Counted from the stretch's first letter, positions 44,861 to 53,454 are shown. The stretch: 64,000 nucleotides of DNA from Vagococcus allomyrinae (GCF_017829975.1 NZ_JAEEGA010000014.1:1-64000); one strand, 5' to 3'. Translations and numbers: made by a program. The notes: a model not told the origin generated them from the letters alone.

Positions 44861-45394
44861 TAACTCTGTGGATAAAAAAATTTTATTAACTAGCTTTTAG
44901 TTAAAAGAACATAATTATAGCAAGCTTGGAAGTGGTTTATTGAGTTATCAACAGACTTATTAACACTTGACAAATCGGTTATCCCCAAAATGTGAATAAC
45001 TGATTAAAAGGCTTGATAAATTAGGAAAATCTGAAAAAGGAGTTGTGGATAACCTGTGGAAACAATAATTTATACGGAAGATTCATTAGCTGTTCCAGCA
45101 CGATTAATTCGCCAAGGAGAACTGATTGCTTTTCCGACGGAGACGGTCTATGGACTCGGTGCTGACGCGACTAATGAAGCAGCTGTCAACAAGGTTTATC
45201 AAGCCAAAGGACGGCCGAGTGACAACCCTTTAATCGTCCATATAAAGGAAATCACAGACTTAGATCCTTTTGTGGATAACCTCTCTGAGAAAGCCCAATC
45301 ACTGATGGCAAAATTTTGGCCTGGGCCCCTAACGCTAATTTTTGAAATCAAGAAAAACAGTTTGCCTAGCGTCGCAACGGGTGGGTTATCCACA
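44855..45394. promoter_or_regulatory. DnaA-box cluster between prmC and ywlC, extending into ywlC
   Basis: Perfect TTATNCACA boxes lie at 44867-44875, 44991-44999, 45044-45052 and 45271-45279 (all minus strand) and 45386-45394 (plus strand). One-mismatch boxes lie at 44855-44863 (minus), 44945-44953 and 44979-44987 (both plus). The intergenic part is AT-rich and has no coding frame. The last perfect intergenic box ends four bases before the ywlC start codon, so bound DnaA could also affect ywlC expression. There is no dnaA, dnaN or other oriC gene nearby. Confidence 0.85.
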
Positions 45395-46087
45395 GCGGCT
45401 TTCAGAATGCCAAATAACAAAATGGCTTTGGCGCTGATCGAGCAAGCAGGGGTGCCAATTGTGGGACCGAGTGCCAACACCTCAGGTAAACCAAGTCCAA
45501 CGACGGCTCAACATGTTTATCATGATCTAGCTGGAAAGATCGCTGGGATTTTAGATGATGGTCCGACTGACATAGGACTGGAGTCCACAGTAGTCGATAT
45601 GACAACTGAGATTCCTGTTATTTTAAGACCAGGAGCGGTAACGGTCGAAGCGCTAGCAAGTGTGGTGGGAGAAGTGAACTTAGATCAACATTTAATCAGT
45701 GAAAACGAAGCGCCTAAGGCTCCGGGAATGAAATACCAGCATTATTCTCCGAATGCACGTGTGTTGCTGATTGATTGGCAAAAAAATAATTGGCAAGATG
45801 CTTTAGACTGGTCCGCAAAAAAAGGAATAAGCTGTGGAATCCTTGCAAGTCGTGAGATCATCCAATCCTTTAAGGCTGATGTAGTTGGCAATTATGAATT
45901 AAGTATCACACAAGATGTTCAGACTGCAAGTCAACGGTTGTTTGCCGGCCTTAGAGAACTGGATGGACAGAAGCAACCAATAGCTGTTATTTTTGCTCAA
46001 ACCTATCCAGAAGAGGGCGCAGGTTTGGCTTATATGAATCGGTTAAAGAAAGCGGCAAACCAAGAATATTTTCAACGTGACGACTAA
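45056..46087 (+). CDS. ywlC: L-threonylcarbamoyladenylate synthase (Sua5/YwlC)
   Basis: 343 residues. It makes the threonylcarbamoyl-AMP used for the t6A modification of tRNA at position 37. The N-terminal YrdC domain (about 1-205) shows FPTETVYGLGADA near 26, KGRPSDNPLIVHI near 50, and GPSANTSGKPSPTTA near 140. The C-terminal Sua5 domain starts after LRPGAVT and contains APGMKYQHYSPNA. The start is GTG, 11-12 bases after AGGAG; an upstream in-frame stop excludes earlier starts. Two perfect DnaA boxes lie in its coding sequence. Confidence 0.95.
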   Translation: METIIYTEDSLAVPARLIRQGELIAFPTETVYGLGADATNEAAVNKVYQAKGRPSDNPLIVHIKEITDLDPFVDNLSEKAQSLMAKFWPGPLTLIFEIKKNSLPSVATGGLSTAAFRMPNNKMALALIEQAGVPIVGPSANTSGKPSPTTAQHVYHDLAGKIAGILDDGPTDIGLESTVVDMTTEIPVILRPGAVTVEALASVVGEVNLDQHLISENEAPKAPGMKYQHYSPNARVLLIDWQKNNWQDALDWSAKKGISCGILASREIIQSFKADVVGNYELSITQDVQTASQRLFAGLRELDGQKQPIAVIFAQTYPEEGAGLAYMNRLKKAANQEYFQRDD

Positions 46088-46206
46088 AACACGAATGTTT
46101 TGGTCGTTTTTCAATTTTATAGTTAGCAAATGCGGATGATTTTTAATTTTTTTTTCTTGAGACTATTTAATTCTTAACTATTTTACGAAATAGTGAGGAT
46201 AGGAAA

Positions 46207-46236
46207 TTGATTCATCGATAGGGACTGTGTTACAAT
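46207..46236 (+). promoter_or_regulatory. Candidate glyA promoter
   Basis: TTGATT (46207-46212) and TACAAT (46231-46236) with 18-bp spacing, 30 bp upstream of the start codon. Confidence 0.55.
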
Positions 46237-46265
46237 ATAGAAAAGAAAAAGAGGTGTTGTGAAGA

Positions 46266-47504
46266 ATGAGTTTTAAAGAACAAGATCAAGAGTTGTGGGA
46301 TGCTGTTGCCAAAGAGAAAAACCGTCAAGAACGAAATATTGAATTAATCGCATCAGAAAACTTTGTGTCAGAAGGTGTCATGGCAGCGCAAGGCAGTATT
46401 TTAACGAATAAATATGCAGAAGGCTATCCTGGCCGTCGCTATTATGGTGGTTGTGAATATGTCGATATTGTTGAATCGTTGGCAATTGAGCGGGCAAAGC
46501 AATTATTTGATGCAAAATTTGCAAATGTTCAACCCCATTCTGGCTCGCAAGCGAATACAGCTGCTTATATGGCGTTAATTGAGCCAGGAGATACGGTTCT
46601 AGGGATGGATTTGACTCATGGTGGTCATTTAACTCATGGTTCTCCAGTAAACTTTAGTGGAAAAACCTATGATTTTCATCCTTATGGTGTTGATCCCGTT
46701 ACAGAAGTGATCGATTATGAAGTGGTTCGTATTCGCGCTCGTGAAGTGAAACCAAAATTGATTGTGGCTGGGGCAAGTGCCTATGCTCGCCATATTGATT
46801 TTGCTCGTTTTAAGGAAATTGCTGATGAGGTAGGGGCCAAATTATTAGTCGATATGGCTCACATTGCTGGTTTAGTAGCAGCAGGTCTCCATCAAAATCC
46901 GATGGCTTATGCGGACATCGTAACAACGACAACTCATAAAACCTTACGTGGACCTCGTGGTGGGTTGATTTTAACCAATGACGAAGATTTGGCGAAAAAA
47001 ATTAACAGTGCGATTTTCCCCGGCATACAGGGTGGTCCGCTGGAGCATGTCATCGCCGGCAAAGCGGTTGCCTTTAAAGAAGCATTAACAGAAGACTTTA
47101 AGGACTATCAGGAACAAGTGATTGCCAACGCGCAAGCCATGGTGAAAGCTTTTAATCAGGCACCTAAAGCTCGCGTTATCAGTGGAGCTACTGATAACCA
47201 TTTACTGTTAGTTGATGTCACAGGTTATGGTTTAAATGGCAAGGAAGCCGAAGAAATCCTTGATAAAGTCCATATTACTGTGAATAAAAATACGATTCCG
47301 TTTGAAGTCTTAAGTCCGTTTAAAACGAGTGGCATTCGGATCGGAACGCCGGCTGTAACAACTCGTGGTTTCCGAGAAGCAAATGTTCGTCGCGTAGCTG
47401 AATTAATAGATGTGGCTCTTACAAATCATCAAGATGAAGAAGCGCTAGTGCGTGTTTCAAAAGAAATCAAAGCAATTACTGAAAAATTTCCACTTTATCG
47501 TTAA
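46266..47504 (+). CDS. glyA: Serine hydroxymethyltransferase
   Basis: 412 residues, PLP enzyme that converts serine and tetrahydrofolate to glycine and methylene-tetrahydrofolate. [13 protein letters not shown] near 23, [14 protein letters not shown] near 47 and the PLP lysine in [14 protein letters not shown] near 225 are diagnostic. It has its own promoter and terminator and lies upstream of upp, the usual Firmicutes order. Confidence 0.97.
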   Translation: MSFKEQDQELWDAVAKEKNRQERNIELIASENFVSEGVMAAQGSILTNKYAEGYPGRRYYGGCEYVDIVESLAIERAKQLFDAKFANVQPHSGSQANTAAYMALIEPGDTVLGMDLTHGGHLTHGSPVNFSGKTYDFHPYGVDPVTEVIDYEVVRIRAREVKPKLIVAGASAYARHIDFARFKEIADEVGAKLLVDMAHIAGLVAAGLHQNPMAYADIVTTTTHKTLRGPRGGLILTNDEDLAKKINSAIFPGIQGGPLEHVIAGKAVAFKEALTEDFKDYQEQVIANAQAMVKAFNQAPKARVISGATDNHLLLVDVTGYGLNGKEAEEILDKVHITVNKNTIPFEVLSPFKTSGIRIGTPAVTTRGFREANVRRVAELIDVALTNHQDEEALVRVSKEIKAITEKFPLYR

Positions 47505-47510
47505 AAGTTT

Positions 47511-47540
47511 GAGTGATTGACTAGTCAATCACTCTTTTTT
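47511..47540 (+). terminator. Terminator after glyA
   Basis: The self-complementary stretch 47511-47534 (GAGTGATTGACT with AGTCAATCACTC) is followed by T6. Confidence 0.92.
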
Positions 47541-47605
47541 GCTTTACAATAGGTTAGAAGAAAAACTAAGAGGGATAATAGACCTTCAAGAAAAGGAGAA
47601 TCGCT

Positions 47606-48235
47606 ATGGGAAAATTTCAAGTTATTGATCATCCATTAATTCAGCATAAGTTAACCATCATTCGTGATAAAAACTGTGGAACAAAGGTATTTCGTGAGGT
47701 TGTGAATGAAATAGCCATGTTAATGGCATTTGAAGTATCACGCGATATGCCGTTAGAGGATATTGAAATTGAAACACCAATGGGGAAATCAACGCAAAAA
47801 ACCTTAACAGGTAAAAAAGTTGCGATTATTCCAATTCTCCGTGCAGGAATCGGCATGGTAGACGGTATGTTGGAACTAATTCCAGCGGCCAAGGTTGGCC
47901 ATATCGGCATGTACCGTGATCATGATACTTGGGAACCTGTGGAGTATTTCGTGAAATTACCATCTGATATTGACACACGTCAATTATTTGTCGTTGATCC
48001 AATGTTGGCAACCGGCGGCTCAGCGATTTTAGCAGTGGATGCGTTGAAAAAGCGTGGCGGTAACAATATTAAATTTGTCTGCCTAGTTGCAGCTCCTGAA
48101 GGTGTAAAAGCTCTTCAAGAAGCTCATCCAGATGTGGATATTTACACAGCGGGTCTCGATGATCATTTGAATGATGATGGTTATATCGTACCAGGTCTTG
48201 GTGATGCTGGCGACCGCTTGTTCGGCACTAAGTAA
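47606..48235 (+). CDS. upp: Uracil phosphoribosyltransferase
   Basis: 209 residues. It salvages uracil to UMP with PRPP. The PRPP loop [18 protein letters not shown] is near 130. [19 protein letters not shown] near 77 and [13 protein letters not shown] at the C terminus are typical. AAAGGAG precedes the ATG. It is followed by a hairpin at about 48272-48293 and a terminator at 48339. Confidence 0.97.
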   Translation: MGKFQVIDHPLIQHKLTIIRDKNCGTKVFREVVNEIAMLMAFEVSRDMPLEDIEIETPMGKSTQKTLTGKKVAIIPILRAGIGMVDGMLELIPAAKVGHIGMYRDHDTWEPVEYFVKLPSDIDTRQLFVVDPMLATGGSAILAVDALKKRGGNNIKFVCLVAAPEGVKALQEAHPDVDIYTAGLDDHLNDDGYIVPGLGDAGDRLFGTK

Positions 48236-48338
48236 TCAAGTAGATCGTTTAATTAAATGCTCCAGCCAAAGAGGCGATGTCGCCTTTGTAATTATTGAAA
48301 AATTAAGTATGGATAACAGTCATTTATACTAGATAGTT

Positions 48339-48370
48339 AAAAGCGATGAATACTATTTCATCGCTTTTTT
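48339..48370 (+). terminator. Terminator after upp
   Basis: AAAAGCGATGAA pairs with TTCATCGCTTTT and continues into TT. It lies 104 bp after the stop codon. Confidence 0.88.
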
Positions 48371-48437
48371 AGAGGATAAAGGCCTAAACCTTTTCCGCTA
48401 TGAGTTGCGCCAGTTGTAAAAAAAATTAGACTTTCTG

Positions 48438-48465
48438 CTTGAAAGTTTTAGCCAAATGTGTATAA
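48438..48465 (+). promoter_or_regulatory. Promoter of the guanidine riboswitch transcript
   Basis: TTGAAA (48438-48443) and TATAAT (48460-48465) with 16-bp spacing, about 36 bp upstream of the aptamer. Confidence 0.8.
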
Positions 48466-48501
48466 TAAAGTGATAATTGAAATTTTCATACTAAATGTTT
48501 T

Positions 48502-48620
48502 CTAGGGTTCCGCACGTTGTGGTCTGGACCGAGAGAGAACTCGTAATAGTCATTATTACGTCACGGAAGGATAAAAGCCTGGGAGATACTGTTGCTGCAG
48601 TAGTCTCTTAGGCTTTTTTG
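48502..48620 (+). ncRNA. Guanidine-I (ykkC) riboswitch with terminator
   Basis: The conserved aptamer blocks are all present: TCTAGGGTTCCG at 48502, GGTCTGGACCGAGAGAGA at 48522-48539 and the 3' block CACGG...GGATAAAAGCCTGGGAGA ending near 48587. The 3' end of the aptamer is also the left arm of a terminator (48574-48580 onward, pairing with AGTCTCTTAGGCTTTT and followed by T6 at 48620). Guanidinium binding keeps the arm in the aptamer and lets the downstream exporter genes be transcribed. Confidence 0.95.
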
Positions 48621-48674
48621 CATGGTTTGACAGAGTGTGGATATCGTTAAATAAGGTATTAGGAGCGGATGTAG

Positions 48675-49013
48675 ATGAATAAAAATTGGCTGAAAGTTGT
48701 GATTGCTGGTGTCTTTGAAGTAGGTTGGGTCGTGGGGTTAAAACACTCGACGACGCCATTGACTTGGGGATTAACCTTAGTTGCTATTTTCTTTAGTTTC
48801 TATTTGATGATTTCAGCTAGTGAAGAGTTACCCGTGGGAACTGTTTATGCTGTTTTTGTGGGGATTGGAACGACTGGGACAGTTCTTTTGGACGCCTTGT
48901 TATTTGGTCACTCCTTAAGTGTGGCCAAAGTGAGCTTGATCGTTATTCTGTTAGTTGGGGTTATCGGCTTAAAAATGGTGACACCAGCAGAGACAAGTGA
49001 GGTGAAAAACTGA
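48675..49013 (+). CDS. ykkC: Small multidrug resistance protein, guanidinium exporter subunit (YkkC-like)
   Basis: 112 residues, four membrane helices. The conserved membrane Glu lies in AGVFEVGWVVGLKHS near residue 14, with WVVGLKHS resembling the Gdx subgroup rather than the QacC type. SEELPVGTVYAVFVGIGTTG near 50-70 is the family signature. It pairs with the next gene in a heterodimer. Control by the guanidine riboswitch makes guanidinium export its probable task. The stop codon overlaps the next start by one base. Confidence 0.93.
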   Translation: MNKNWLKVVIAGVFEVGWVVGLKHSTTPLTWGLTLVAIFFSFYLMISASEELPVGTVYAVFVGIGTTGTVLLDALLFGHSLSVAKVSLIVILLVGVIGLKMVTPAETSEVKN

Positions 49014-49327
49014 TGGCGTGGATTGCGTTAGTCGTAGCAGGTTTATTTGAAATGGTCGGGGTATCGCTGATTAACAAGTTTAATTTAGAAAAAAACGCCA
49101 AGTCCCTAGGGTTATTAGTAGGAGCTTTTGGCATTAGTTTTGTCTTGTTATCTCTGGCAATGGACAGTTTGGCAATGGGAACGGCTTATGCTGTATGGAC
49201 GGGAATTGGCGCTTCAGGTGGGGCGATTTTAGGCATGCTAATTTATGGTGAATCTAAAGACCTCAAACGAATTCTTTGTATCGCACTGATTTTAGGGGCG
49301 GCCATTGGTTTAAAAATTATTTCTTAA
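49013..49327 (+). CDS. ykkD: Small multidrug resistance protein, guanidinium exporter subunit (YkkD-like)
   Basis: 104 residues, four membrane helices. The conserved Glu is in VVAGLFEMVGVSLINKF near 13. MGTAYAVWTGIGASGGAILG near 56-76 is the SMR signature. Same order and sizes as ykkC-ykkD of Bacillus subtilis. SMR proteins work as antiparallel dimers exchanging protons for the substrate cation. Confidence 0.93.
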   Translation: MAWIALVVAGLFEMVGVSLINKFNLEKNAKSLGLLVGAFGISFVLLSLAMDSLAMGTAYAVWTGIGASGGAILGMLIYGESKDLKRILCIALILGAAIGLKIIS

Positions 49328-49335
49328 GATCCGCA

Positions 49336-49379
49336 AAAAAACTCGTGAGTAGGTTATCGTAACCTATTCACGAGTTTTT
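49336..49379. terminator. Bidirectional terminator, ykkD / DUF2187
   Basis: A 16-bp stem ACTCGTGAGTAGGTTA/TAACCTATTCACGAGT (49341-49356 with 49360-49375, one wobble) has A6 on the left and T5 on the right. Confidence 0.92.
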
Positions 49380-49383
49380 GAAT

Positions 49384-49611
49384 TTAATTTTTAACAGATA
49401 AGTCGTCATAACTCACTACCATGTTCCCGTTTGTTTGAAACATTATGTCTTTATTGTCGGTGGTTTCGTTAATTGAAACAATTGCTGAATTCGTCATTTG
49501 TTTGACAACGATCCCACTGACTAAATCGCCCTTAAAATAAAAGGTAACCTTAGTATCAGGAACAAATTCGATGCCAACTTCTGAAGCATTATTTTGAACA
49601 GGTCTAAACAT
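49384..49611 (-). CDS. DUF2187-family small protein
   Basis: 75 residues, all-beta composition with no signal peptide. FYFKGDLVSGIVVKQMTNSA near 25 followed by IVSI is the KOW-like DUF2187 core, and VVSYDDLSVKN ends the protein. Function is unknown. AGGGAG lies ten bases before the ATG. Confidence 0.85.
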   Translation of the reverse strand: MFRPVQNNASEVGIEFVPDTKVTFYFKGDLVSGIVVKQMTNSAIVSINETTDNKDIMFQTNGNMVVSYDDLSVKN

Positions 49612-49787
49612 TTAAAAGCCACTCCCTTTCTATCTTCAAAGAAAAACGCTTTATGTCATCTAGCTTTCATTATACCACAAAATAAACTAAATTTATATTC
49701 GTGTGTTTTAGACTTCTTTAATCTTTAATTTGATAGATAAGTAAACTTGTATATGTCTTATAAATCAAATGGGGGTTTTATGGTCAA

Positions 49788-49813
49788 TAAAAAAAGCTGA
49801 TACAATCAGCTTT
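49788..49813 (-). terminator. Terminator of the zinc-ribbon gene
   Basis: On the minus strand AAAGCTGA and TCAGCTTT pair around a 5-base loop and are followed by TTTTT. The gene ends at 49831. Confidence 0.85.
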
Positions 49814-49830
49814 GGTAATTATTAAATGTG

Positions 49831-50085
49831 CTAAATTGCTTTTAGATCCAAAGCAATCTCATCAGGAGATTTATCGGATACAGCACTTTCTATCAATAGT
49901 TTATTTGTATAGGAGCCGCAATTCTCACAAAAGTAAGCAGCTGCTGGGTTGGTATGTCCACAGTCCTCATTTGTGCAAGTGTTGTACAGCGTGGTGCCGC
50001 ACTTGATACAAAAATTGGCAACATCGGAGATATCTTCGTTGCCACAAGCTTGGCAGGGATTAAAGCGATTAGAAGTATTGACCAT
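49831..50085 (-). CDS. Small double zinc-ribbon protein
   Basis: 84 residues. Four CxxC-type pairs are visible: CQACGN, CIKCGT, CTNEDCGH and CENCGS, giving two zinc ribbons in about 60 residues. A short acidic tail follows. No enzyme domain or membrane segment. Function unknown; such proteins often bind nucleic acids or partner proteins. AAGGAGG precedes the ATG. Confidence 0.82.
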   Translation of the reverse strand: MVNTSNRFNPCQACGNEDISDVANFCIKCGTTLYNTCTNEDCGHTNPAAAYFCENCGSYTNKLLIESAVSDKSPDEIALDLKAI

Positions 50086-50248
50086 ATTGTGAACCTCCTT
50101 TTAATTAAATTATAGCAAGTTGTCACTCAAAAGGAAAGAAATGTTCGAATAAATTCTAAATTTAGGCACGAACCATCACAATATGTCTGCTTAGACGTTG
50201 ATTTTGATTTTTTTAGTCATAACTAAAGAATTGAAAGGCAAATTATGC

Positions 50249-50254
50249 TATAAT
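50249..50254 (+). promoter_or_regulatory. Candidate extended -10 promoter of the esterase gene
   Basis: TGCTATAAT (TGnTATAAT type) with no clear -35, 94 bp upstream of the start codon. No other feature is seen in the 262-bp gap. Confidence 0.5.
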
Positions 50255-50347
50255 TTGACGAAGTTAGTTATATAGGTGATGATAGATGTATTTTGAAAGA
50301 TAGCTTAGCCCTTGTAACATAAAAATAGATAAATGAGGACTTATTAA

Positions 50348-51340
50348 ATGAAAGAAATGTTTAAAGATACTGGGATCGTACTAGGCGTATGCCTGCTATT
50401 TGCCATTTTTATGATGATATTCACCCCCTACCCAGCGACTGCTCTTGTGCACTCATTATTCGCTAATGGCGGAGTGGCAAAAGAACCAGCTGGTTACAGT
50501 GAGGTTTTGGAGAAGATTGAGATTAAGCAGGATTTGACTTATGAGTCGCTAATTCCGCAAAATAAGTATGATTTAATTGTTCCTAAAACAGGTGACAATT
50601 TTCCTGTGATTTTATGGGTGCATGGTGGCGCGTATGTTGGTGGCCAGAAGTCCGATGTGTCGATTTATGCCAATATGTTAGCGGCTCAAGGCTATGCAGT
50701 CGTTAACATGGAATATGATTTGGCTCCAGGTACCCGTTATCCAGGTCCGTTAGTCCAAATGAATGATCTTTATAAAGAATTACAGCGAGTTAGTCAAGCC
50801 TATTCCTTGGATCTGAACCAGCTGATTATTGCTGGCGATTCAGCTGGTGGGCAAATTGCCTCTCAATTTATTAATATTCAAGTGAACGATAGTTATAGTC
50901 AAGCAGTCAATTTTTTACAAGAAGTTCCTAAAGAAACGATTAAAGGCGCCATCCTGTTTTGCTCTCCTTTTTCGTTAAATGAACTAGCTACTACTCGGCG
51001 TATATCGGCGGTCGATTATTTCATTCGCAATGTTGGGTGGGCTTATACAGGAAAAGCTGACTGGGCTAAATCGGAGATTGCCAAAGAAGCGGATTTGTTG
51101 GAAGTGGTTAGTGGTGGTTTTCCTGCTACTTTTATCACAGATGGAAATAAGGGTTCCTTTGAAGAACAGGCTAAATCCTTTGTCAAATTAATTGAGTCTC
51201 AAGGAACAGATGTGACGACGGCTTTTTATTCTCCAGACGAAGGAGAACTAACGCATGAGTATCAATTTGATATGACACTTCCCCAATCACAACAGACGTT
51301 TGCAGCATTAGTCAACTTTTTAAAGGACTTAGATTCCTAA
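50348..51340 (+). CDS. Membrane-anchored alpha/beta hydrolase (HSL-type esterase)
   Basis: 330 residues. One N-terminal hydrophobic helix (about 8-28) anchors it. The oxyanion-hole motif HGGAYVGGQKSD lies near 95. The nucleophile Ser is in IIAGDSAGGQIAS near 160. The acid residue is probably in FITDGNKGSFEEQA near 265 and the His in LTHEYQFD near 305. A carboxylesterase acting at the outer face of the membrane is likely; the substrate is unknown. GAGGA lies upstream of the ATG. It is upstream of rodA with no clear terminator between. Confidence 0.85.
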   Translation: MKEMFKDTGIVLGVCLLFAIFMMIFTPYPATALVHSLFANGGVAKEPAGYSEVLEKIEIKQDLTYESLIPQNKYDLIVPKTGDNFPVILWVHGGAYVGGQKSDVSIYANMLAAQGYAVVNMEYDLAPGTRYPGPLVQMNDLYKELQRVSQAYSLDLNQLIIAGDSAGGQIASQFINIQVNDSYSQAVNFLQEVPKETIKGAILFCSPFSLNELATTRRISAVDYFIRNVGWAYTGKADWAKSEIAKEADLLEVVSGGFPATFITDGNKGSFEEQAKSFVKLIESQGTDVTTAFYSPDEGELTHEYQFDMTLPQSQQTFAALVNFLKDLDS

Positions 51341-51427
51341 ACTTTTCTTAAATTTAGTGACAGAGAAGGTAGCCTACCGATCTTCCGTTATAATGGAAGA
51401 TGTGATGAGATAGAAAAGAGATGAAAA

Positions 51428-52609
51428 ATGGAAAAAGTGAAATATAAATATAGTTTGGATAATCGCATCGACTATGGCATTATATTGCCTGTTTTTGTCT
51501 TATCTTTAATGGGCTTAGCGGCCCTATATGCTGCCTTGAGTAATGATCAAATGACGAAAGATATTATGACGCCGATGTTAAAGCAGCTGCTTTGGATATT
51601 GATCGGTGCCATTGCAGTGGTTATTTTGATGCAGTTTAGTTCTAAGATGTTGTGGAAGATCACGCCCTTTGTTTACCTGATGGGATTGGGCTTAATGACC
51701 TCTTTGATCTGGTTTCATGATGAAAATTTAGCCGCTTTAACAGGTTCTAAAAACTGGTTTAATTTTGGCGGCTTTACCTTTCAACCGTCGGAACTGATGA
51801 AGATTGCCTACATTTTAATGTTGGCCTATGTGGTGACGAAACACAATTTAAAGCATTTGCACACCATCAAAAATGACTTTCTTTTGATTGGTAAACTGAT
51901 TATTTTTACGATTCCGATTGTTATTTTATTGCAATTTCAAAAGGATTTAGGGACAATGTTAGTTTATGTGGCCATCTTAGGTGGTGTCTTTTTACTATCA
52001 GGAATCTCATGGAAAATAGTTTTGCCTACGATTATCGTCTTTATTTTATTAGCAGCAGGTATTCTTTATCTGGTGACCCAAGATGCTGGCCGTGAGTTTT
52101 TATTTTCAATGGGAGTCAAACAATACCAACTGGCGCGTATTGACTCGTGGATTGACCCATTCCACGATGCCACGGGTAACTCCATGCAACAAGCTCAAGC
52201 GTTGATTGCCATCGGTTCCGGAGGGATGTTTGGCAAAGGCTTTAATGTGTCAGAGGTTTATGTTCCGGTCAGAGAATCAGATATGATTTTTACCATAATC
52301 GGTGAAAACTTTGGCTTTGTCGGCGGTACGTTGATGATTTTGATGTATTTTATCTTAATTTATCGCATGATTCGTGTCTGCTTCGATACAAATAATGAAT
52401 TTTATGCGTATATTGCAACTGGGATTATCATGATGATTTTATTCCATGTCTTTGAAAACATTGGCTCTAACATTGGACTTCTGCCCTTAACCGGGATTCC
52501 TTTGCCCTTTGTCAGTCAAGGTGGTTCTTCATTATTAGGGAATTTGATTGGCGTTGGCATCGTGATGTCAATGCGTTTCCAACAAGATGATTATCAGAAA
52601 TTTAGGTAG
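51428..52609 (+). CDS. rodA: RodA-type peptidoglycan glycosyltransferase (SEDS family)
   Basis: 393 residues, ten predicted membrane helices. It polymerises lipid II for lateral or peripheral wall growth together with a class B PBP. TGSKNWFNFGGFTFQPSELMK is given in parts: GSKNWFNFGG near 101 and FQPSELMKIAY near 114. PVRESDMIFTIIGENFGFVG near 285 and PLPFVSQGGSSLLGNLIGVG near 362 are the SEDS signatures. The RodA rather than FtsW label rests on general sequence feel and the absence of division genes nearby. The ribosome-binding site is weak. Confidence 0.9.
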   Translation: MEKVKYKYSLDNRIDYGIILPVFVLSLMGLAALYAALSNDQMTKDIMTPMLKQLLWILIGAIAVVILMQFSSKMLWKITPFVYLMGLGLMTSLIWFHDENLAALTGSKNWFNFGGFTFQPSELMKIAYILMLAYVVTKHNLKHLHTIKNDFLLIGKLIIFTIPIVILLQFQKDLGTMLVYVAILGGVFLLSGISWKIVLPTIIVFILLAAGILYLVTQDAGREFLFSMGVKQYQLARIDSWIDPFHDATGNSMQQAQALIAIGSGGMFGKGFNVSEVYVPVRESDMIFTIIGENFGFVGGTLMILMYFILIYRMIRVCFDTNNEFYAYIATGIIMMILFHVFENIGSNIGLLPLTGIPLPFVSQGGSSLLGNLIGVGIVMSMRFQQDDYQKFR

Positions 52610-52615
52610 TGTTTT

Positions 52616-52645
52616 AAGAACAGTCCAAAGGGCTGTTCTTTTTTT
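52616..52645 (+). terminator. Terminator after rodA
   Basis: AAGAACAG and CTGTTCTT pair with an inner CC/GG and are followed by T5. Confidence 0.88.
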
Positions 52646-52716
52646 GGGGTCAGCCTTTAGCTTTGCTTTCTATTTATGTTATACTATTTATAGATAATGA
52701 TAGAAAGAGGGATTAG

Positions 52717-53073
52717 ATGGTAAATTTTTATTGGTATCCTAAGTGTTCAACATGTAAAAAAGCAAAAGCATGGTTAGATGAAAATAATGTAAAATATAAG
52801 ACGATCGACATGATTGAGACACCTCCGACTAAAAAGCAATTAGTCGCCTGGATGGAAGCAAGTGACTTACCAGTTCGTCGTTTCTTTAACACAAGTGGAG
52901 CTCGCTATCGTGAGCAAGGATTAAAGGAAATTGTCAATGGCTTTTCTAATGAGGAAGCGGCTGGTCGTTTAACCAAAGACGGCATGTTGATTAAACGCCC
53001 AATTATGGAGAAAGCAGGACATCAGGTGTTGCTTGGGTTTAAAGAACAGGACTATGCTGAATTATTAAAATAA
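52717..53073 (+). CDS. ArsC/Spx-family thioredoxin-fold protein
   Basis: 118 residues. It begins FYWYPKCSTCKKAKAWL with a CxxC redox pair, and has the RRFFNTSGARYRE region near 53 and KRPIMEKAGHQVLLGF near 90, as in YffB/YusI-type proteins. It lacks arsenate-operon neighbours. In Bacillus subtilis a relative lies next to gcvH, as here (22-bp gap). A general redox role is likely; a true arsenate reductase or an Spx-type RNA-polymerase factor is less so. Confidence 0.8.
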   Translation: MVNFYWYPKCSTCKKAKAWLDENNVKYKTIDMIETPPTKKQLVAWMEASDLPVRRFFNTSGARYREQGLKEIVNGFSNEEAAGRLTKDGMLIKRPIMEKAGHQVLLGFKEQDYAELLK

Positions 53074-53094
53074 GGCAATAAATAGGAGTTTACA

Positions 53095-53427
53095 ATGAAA
53101 AAAATAGTGAATAAGCAGATCTGGGTGACAAAAGAAGGAGACAGTTTGTCAATTGGTTTGACGAATGAAGGACAAGATGATTTTGGGAGTGTCTCTTTTG
53201 TCAGTTTACCTAAGATTGGCGACCGTTTGACAGTTGGTGATTCTTTCGCGGAAATTGAAGCTGAAAAAGCTGTTACTGAATTAGTTACCCCAGTGTCTGG
53301 AACTGTCGCTTCAATTAATCAAGAGGCTTTAGCCGATGCCTCATCTTTAGATGTTAAAAATGAAAATTTTGCGTGGATGATTGTGTTAACAGATATTGAC
53401 GAAAAAGAATTTGATAATTTAGTTTGA
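53095..53427 (+). CDS. gcvH: Glycine-cleavage H-like lipoyl protein
   Basis: 110 residues, slightly shorter than the usual ~127. The lipoyl lysine lies in AEIEAEKAVTELVTPVSG near 60, with the AEKAV context replacing the usual SVKA. There are no gcvP, gcvT or lpd genes in the window. In Firmicutes GcvH also serves as a lipoyl carrier from which lipoyl groups are passed to the E2 subunits of dehydrogenases, so a lipoyl-relay role is a good alternative to glycine cleavage. AGGAG six bases upstream. Confidence 0.88.
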   Translation: MKKIVNKQIWVTKEGDSLSIGLTNEGQDDFGSVSFVSLPKIGDRLTVGDSFAEIEAEKAVTELVTPVSGTVASINQEALADASSLDVKNENFAWMIVLTDIDEKEFDNLV

Positions 53428-53454
53428 CAAATTCAAGACAACTTGTTAAAATGA

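Noticed and set aside
44855-45394. DnaA-box cluster as a chromosomal origin
   Set aside because: No dnaA, dnaN, rpmH or gyrase genes are nearby and no obvious AT-rich unwinding element with DnaA-trio pattern was seen. The flanking genes are prmC and ywlC.
52717-53073. Arsenate reductase of an arsenic-resistance operon
   Set aside because: No arsR, arsB or acr3 is nearby. The protein fits the general ArsC/Spx-like fold and lies with gcvH.
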